From Candidatus Sumerlaeota bacterium (GTDB taxonomy: Bacteria; Sumerlaeota; Sumerlaeia; UBA8349): a DNA stretch of 9,316 bases. Of the stretch, positions 6,599-9,316 are shown piece by piece. A program made the translations under genes and the position numbers. The DNA is taken from the NCBI GenBank assembly GCA_003501375.1, contig DNPO01000033.1, forward strand, positions 1 through 9,316, written 5' to 3'. Positions within the stretch are counted from its first letter, which is position 1, and the number at the start of each line of letters is the position of its first letter. Below the pieces are notes generated by a model that worked only from the letters and a program-made list of their open reading frames with translations, did not search any database and was not told the DNA's origin.

Positions 6599-7153
6599 TC
6601 ACATCCCCGGTTTTTGAGGTTGGGCTGTCGGTAAGGTTTGTGAGGTCAGGCGCTGCGGATTTTTCTTGCCCATGCCACCACCTGCGGCAGTACCCGCGCC
6701 CGCAACGGGCTGTTGCGCTACAATCTTGGAAAAGCGCTCCTGCCACATCTGATTCCACTTCGTTTGTTGTTCGGGCGTCAAGACGTTTGCGACTTCATCC
6801 CGCATGGATGTCAGTTGTTCGCGAAGGCGATTCTGCGCCTGCCGCATCGTTTCCAAGCGCTTTTTGGTGATGCCTTGAATAACCGTGACCTGCTCCGGGT
6901 CCAACTCCAGATTCGTCTTCATCCAATCAATAATATACTCCTGCCGTTTTTCGGGCGGTGGCGGAAATTTTTTAAAGTAATACTGGATAGCAACAAACGT
7001 CAACGCTCCACCGGTAATAATTCCGGAGAGGAACAAAATGGCGCCAAAGACGAATACCCTCCAGCGGGAATGTCTCGGACGTGGTAATAAAACGGGCGCT
7101 GGCGCGTCGGCTTCCGGGGAGGGAGAGGCGACGGGTTGCAAAGGTTCGGTCAT
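6599..7153 (-). CDS. Membrane-anchored LTxxQ (Spy/CpxP/CnrX-like) periplasmic protein
   Basis: 184 residues. A Pro-rich cytoplasmic N-terminus (1-30) leads to one membrane helix (about 33-58) and a periplasmic helical region (about 66-145) rich in Lys, Arg, Glu and Gln. It contains LDPEQ (84-88) and LTPEQQTKW (125-133), resembling the LTxxQ motifs of Spy/CpxP and of metal-sensor proteins such as CnrX. The tail is Gly/Ala then Pro/Gln-rich and low complexity. There are no His/Cys clusters that would prove metal binding. Such proteins act as chaperones or stress sensors and often sit beside ECF sigma genes. The ATG at 7153 overlaps the stop of the upstream gene as ATGA, which decides the start; a longer in-frame reading to 7273 would lie almost wholly inside the neighbour. 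A role in sensing envelope stress for the sigma factor is inferred from context. Confidence 0.75.
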   Translation of the reverse strand: MTEPLQPVASPSPEADAPAPVLLPRPRHSRWRVFVFGAILFLSGIITGGALTFVAIQYYFKKFPPPPEKRQEYIIDWMKTNLELDPEQVTVIQGITKKRLETMRQAQNRLREQLTSMRDEVANVLTPEQQTKWNQMWQERFSKIVAQQPVAGAGTAAGGGMGKKNPQRLTSQTLPTAQPQKPGM

Positions 7154-7419
7154 AGAAAGTCTACCGTAAACTCCGTCAGAAGATGCGTCAAGGGATCGCT
7201 CAGGTTGTTCCATGCGAGGAACGCCCCCCACAGGGTAACGGTTGCAACGCCGCTGGCGGCGACTGCCATCCAACCCAGCGAGAACTCTTTGGTGCGGTCC
7301 TCCGCCTCGGGTTGCATCATGCGTAAACGGCGCATCACCTGGTTGGACACGCGCACCGTGGGTGGCAATTCCATGCGGGCACGAGTTCCTAGGATTTGCA
7401 GCAGAATTTCGGGTTTCAT
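7150..7419 (-). CDS. Small single-pass membrane protein, probable anti-sigma or ECF accessory protein
   Basis: 89 residues: a basic, helix-prone N-terminal part (1-47), one membrane helix (about 48-70, GWMAVAASGVATVTLWGAFLAW) and a short C-terminal tail (71-89). The topology suggests an N-terminal cytoplasmic segment that could contact the sigma factor encoded 2 nt upstream. No zinc-binding HxxxCxxC anti-sigma motif is present and the cytoplasmic part is short, so anti-sigma function is an inference from position only. The ribosome site is excellent: AAGGAG at 7428-7433, 8 nt before the ATG, inside the sigma gene's last codons. Its stop overlaps the next start. Confidence 0.75.
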   Translation of the reverse strand: MKPEILLQILGTRARMELPPTVRVSNQVMRRLRMMQPEAEDRTKEFSLGWMAVAASGVATVTLWGAFLAWNNLSDPLTHLLTEFTVDFL

Positions 7420-7421
7420 GA

Positions 7422-8069
7422 TTATTTCTCCTTCGCGTCGGGATTCAATCCGGCGCGTTCCACCAACTTCTTCAATTTATTCCGCGCCCGCCAGGTTTGC
7501 ACCTTCACCATTGTTTCGCTCCAACCAGTCAAGCGGGCGGTTTCTTCCACATCCTTCTCTTCCACGTACCGCAACGACAATACCAGTCGATCGCGGGGGG
7601 GGAGTTGATCCAACATCTGGTACACCAACTCACCAGCCTCAGCGGGTTCCAACGTTTCTGCGGGCGATTCCGCCGCAGCCTGCGCCCGCTGCATCTGCTC
7701 GGCCACCTCAGTCAGATTAATCTGCTGCCGTCTGCGCTCACGCGCCTGCCGTTTCCAGAAGCGATATCCCACGCGGGTCGCTATTCGCGACAGGTAGTGG
7801 GAGAAGGGCGCGCGGCCCTTGTAATTTCGAAGGCTCAGGTAGGCCTCCACAAAGACGTCCTGTACCAACTCCTCCTGCGTTTGCGGATCGCGCGTAAAGC
7901 GCCACATCATGGCAGACACAGCATCCTGATGGCGAACCACCAGTTGGCGAAAAGCCTCACTGTCACCGTCCAGACATTGACGGATGGCGGCAAGGTCGGG
8001 GTTGGATTCCAGGGAGTCGCCACTCTGCAATGCTGCATCTCTTTTCTTCCGTGAACCTGCCAGCCCCAC
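7422..8069 (-). CDS. ECF-family RNA polymerase sigma factor (sigma-70 regions 2 and 4)
   Basis: 215 residues. Region 2 spans about 37-106: EAFRQLVVRHQDAV, EELVQDVFVEAYLSLRNY (core and -10 binding), then FSHYLSRIATRVGYRFWKR. Region 4 spans about 146-203: LDQLPPRDRLVLSLRYVEEKDVEETA, followed by the helix-turn-helix TGWSETMVKVQTWRARNKLKKL that reads the -35 element. There is no region 1.1 or 3, as in ECF factors. The linker between the regions (110-145) is Gln/Ala/Glu-rich. The start is a GTG at 8069 without a good ribosome site; a TTG at 8027 (codon 15) is an alternative, and homology begins only near residue 25. It is first in a three-gene operon with two membrane proteins, suggesting control by an envelope signal. 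Confidence 0.92.
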   Translation of the reverse strand: MGLAGSRKKRDAALQSGDSLESNPDLAAIRQCLDGDSEAFRQLVVRHQDAVSAMMWRFTRDPQTQEELVQDVFVEAYLSLRNYKGRAPFSHYLSRIATRVGYRFWKRQARERRRQQINLTEVAEQMQRAQAAAESPAETLEPAEAGELVYQMLDQLPPRDRLVLSLRYVEEKDVEETARLTGWSETMVKVQTWRARNKLKKLVERAGLNPDAKEK

Positions 8070-8094
8070 TATACAACACCGCGAACCGGTCAGA

Positions 8095-8127
8095 CCAGAA
8101 TTCTGACCCCTATTCTAGCCAGAATTC
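8095..8127. repeat. Direct repeats CCAGAATTC, possible operator pair upstream of the ECF operon
   Basis: CCAGAATTC occurs at 8095-8103 and 8119-8127, 24 nt apart start to start. The first copy is the core of a larger inverted repeat: GGTCAG (8088-8093) and CTGACC (8103-8108), with the palindrome CAGAATTCTG (8096-8105) overlapping. One copy falls in the spacer of the candidate promoter and the other just past its -10. This looks like a regulator-binding region, but the regulator is unknown. Confidence 0.45.
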
Positions 8128-8141
8128 GTGTTTCTATTCAA
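8112..8141 (-). promoter_or_regulatory. Candidate sigma70-like promoter of the ECF operon
   Basis: On the minus strand TTGAAT (8136-8141) and TAGAAT (8112-8117) are 18 nt apart. It lies 43 nt upstream of the GTG start. It overlaps the GAATTCTGG repeats described separately, so it could be repressed or activated there. Whether the operon is also autoregulated by its own sigma factor cannot be told. Confidence 0.4.
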
Positions 8142-8154
8142 CGTCATAAATAAG

Positions 8155-8204
8155 AAAAGGGGCTGGGTGTCGGATCGGCATCCTCCAACCCCCCGCCCCT
8201 TTTT
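8155..8204. terminator. Strong bidirectional hairpin terminator in the divergent region
   Basis: AAAAGGGGC (8155-8163) pairs perfectly with GCCCCTTTT (8195-8203), with inner pairing GGGT/ACCC and GGAT/ATCC. A T-run follows on the plus strand and TTTTCTTATTT on the minus strand, so it can stop transcription both ways. No recognised gene ends here. On the minus strand it sits 14 nt upstream of the candidate ECF promoter and may insulate it. Confidence 0.65.
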
Positions 8205-8511
8205 CCTCCCCTTGGATAAACAGTGCGAACGCATCACGCCGGAATGGACCTCCTCCCTCATCTCTTTCCGGCGCGTTACGTCCCCCTAACCAACCTCGCG
8301 CTCCTCCCCCCGTGCTGCCCCCCCTTGCAAGGCTTGTCGTAAAGTTGTGGCAGGGGCTGGGATGCAAGTTACACCCCATCAAATAAAAAAATCTTTTTTT
8401 GCGAAAAAATAAGTGGCGAAGTAGGAGGTGTGCCATTCGCTCCAATCTCAGGACAACTTCAAAGTAAGAGGAGCGCATTCTGTCTATAAGCGTGCATGAG
8501 CGGTTTTTTGT

Positions 8512-8541
8512 TTGAGACCACCCCGTAAAAAGTGGTATGAC
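8512..8541 (+). promoter_or_regulatory. Candidate promoter of the MFS transporter gene
   Basis: TTGAGA (8512-8517) and TATGAC (8536-8541) are 18 nt apart, about 54 nt before the ATG at 8595. A small inverted repeat ACCAC (8517-8521) / GTGGT (8532-8536) fills the spacer and could be an operator. The -10 match is only fair. Confidence 0.35.
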
Positions 8542-8594
8542 AATACAGGTTTCGCAGTCTAGTATGTCACTCTAAGGAAACAGATCGGTTTTTC

Positions 8595-9316
8595 ATGTCT
8601 ACGACCACGCCTTCTTCCAATCGCCTGCCGTCTGCTTTTTGGGCGCTGAATCTTGTCCAATCGTTAGGGGTATTCAACAGCAATCTTTTCCGCTGGGTGG
8701 TTGTCTGGGCGCTGGCCACGCGCGGCGCTACGGCTGCCGGAACCATTGACGAGAATCAAATATTTATCGTAGGCGCGCTGGTTGCCATCCCTTATATTCT
8801 TTTTTCTTCTGCGGCGGGCGTGCTGGCGGATCGCTATAGCAAGCGTTCTTTGATCGTCCTGTGGAATTTGGCAGCAGTAGTTATTATGCTGATTGGTGCG
8901 TTGGCGTTGATGAGCAACATCCCGCTTCTTATATACGCAGCGGTCTTTCTTCTGTCGACGCAAGCCGCGCTTTTCAGCCCGAATAAATATGGCATTCTGC
9001 CTGAGATCGTTCCCCGCGAAAAACTTTCGCAAGCAAACGGATTAATGGAGTCCGGGCTTGATCTATCGATTGTGCTGGGAACCCTGGCGGGCGGAGTGGC
9101 TTACGCCGCCTTTGGACAAGATGTGGCGGGCGCATCCACCGCAGCCTGCTGGCGGGTTAGTATTCTATGCTGTGGCATTTCGGTGGTTGCAACAGCGGCC
9201 TGTTTTTTTATTCCCCCCACCGAGGCATGCGCTTCTGGGAAGAAAATCACTCCGGGGTGTTGGCAGGATGGTTCCCGCACCACTGCTTCCGTTCCTGAGC
9301 ATCCTCACCTGGTTCT
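8595..9316 (+). CDS. MFS transporter, LplT/Aas lysophospholipid-transporter-like, N-terminal part
   Basis: 240 residues are visible before the window ends. It is strongly hydrophobic with about six membrane helices. The first helix region ALNLVQSLGVFNSNLFRWVV (18-37) resembles the F-x-N-x-LF start of LplT and of the transporter half of Aas-type fusions. The loop 2-3 MFS signature is GVLADRYSKR (75-84). FSPNKYGILPEIVP (127-140) is a hallmark of this subfamily. LplT flips lysophospholipids across the inner membrane for re-acylation by Aas; in many bacteria the transporter is fused to the acyltransferase and acyl-ACP synthetase, which cannot be checked because the 3' end is missing. The ATG at 8595 is the only in-frame ATG upstream of the homology; its ribosome site is weak (AAGGAAA lies 16 nt upstream). 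From about residue 205 it enters a polar loop rich in Cys, Gly and Pro, likely the central cytoplasmic loop. Confidence 0.82.
   Translation, partial: MSTTTPSSNRLPSAFWALNLVQSLGVFNSNLFRWVVVWALATRGATAAGTIDENQIFIVGALVAIPYILFSSAAGVLADRYSKRSLIVLWNLAAVVIMLIGALALMSNIPLLIYAAVFLLSTQAALFSPNKYGILPEIVPREKLSQANGLMESGLDLSIVLGTLAGGVAYAAFGQDVAGASTAACWRVSILCCGISVVATAACFFIPPTEACASGKKITPGCWQDGSRTTASVPEHPHLV

Larger units (their letters stand above)
8070..8594. other. Divergent intergenic region with structured, C-rich DNA
   Basis: 525 nt between the ECF operon (minus) and the MFS gene (plus). From left to right: repeats and the candidate ECF promoter (8095-8141); the bidirectional hairpin (8155-8204); a long hairpin in which CGCCGGAA (8237-8244) pairs with TTCCGGCG (8266-8273), extended by AACG/CGTT; a cluster of C-runs between 8189 and 8324; an A/T island with A7-TC-T7 near 8380-8410; and a candidate promoter for the MFS gene (8512-8541). 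No convincing protein-coding frame is seen. An unrecognised small RNA is possible but not shown. Confidence 0.55.

Noticed and set aside
7154..7273. Longer N-terminus for the LTxxQ protein
   Set aside because: It would overlap nearly half of the 89-aa gene; the ATG at 7153 overlaps its stop by four bases, the pattern expected for coupled genes.
8134..8478. Minus-strand open frame of 114 codons in the divergent region
   Set aside because: Low-complexity Gly/Arg-rich product, no ribosome site, and it would run through the strong terminator hairpin at 8155-8204.
8664..9032. Minus-strand open frame of 122 codons
   Set aside because: Antisense to the MFS transporter gene, with an Arg/Gln-rich product and no domain.

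Overview
The window carries eight protein genes, the first and last cut by the window edges. It most resembles a chromosomal segment of a Gram-negative bacterium outside the well-studied lineages; a PVC-type or related candidate phylum is my guess. Clues are a membrane-bound hydrogenase/antiporter locus with a helix-turn-helix–EIIA regulator, an ECF sigma operon with a membrane-anchored Spy/CpxP-like protein, and a Hint–Gly-rich–Tim44 protein. I see no tRNA, rRNA, CRISPR array, insertion sequence or phage gene.

Left (1-1550, minus strand): a DNA-binding protein fused to a PTS EIIA domain is followed, across a 72-nt gap containing a hairpin, by the N-terminal 267 codons of a HyfB-type proton-translocating subunit. 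The rest of that operon lies off the left edge.

Middle (1551-6480, plus strand): a 416-nt AT-rich gap with a perfect extended -10 element leads to a 130-residue conserved-looking protein of unknown function, which ends at a strong hairpin terminator. A new sigma70-like promoter then starts a compact three-gene unit: a class I SAM methyltransferase, a 743-residue membrane protein with two tandem Hint (Hedgehog/intein-type) self-processing domains plus two Tim44-like domains, and a PflX-type radical SAM enzyme whose ATG overlaps the preceding stop (ATGA). This unit is the most unusual part of the window.

Right (6599-8069, minus strand): a compact operon for an ECF sigma factor, a small single-pass membrane protein (probable anti-sigma or accessory) and a membrane-anchored LTxxQ-type sensor-like protein, with a 2-nt gap and an ATGA overlap. 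A candidate promoter with repeated operator-like elements precedes it. A 525-nt divergent intergenic region (8070-8594) holds a bidirectional terminator, a long hairpin, a cluster of C-runs and a candidate promoter for the final gene. That gene is the N-terminal half of an MFS transporter of the LplT/Aas lysophospholipid type, running off the right edge.
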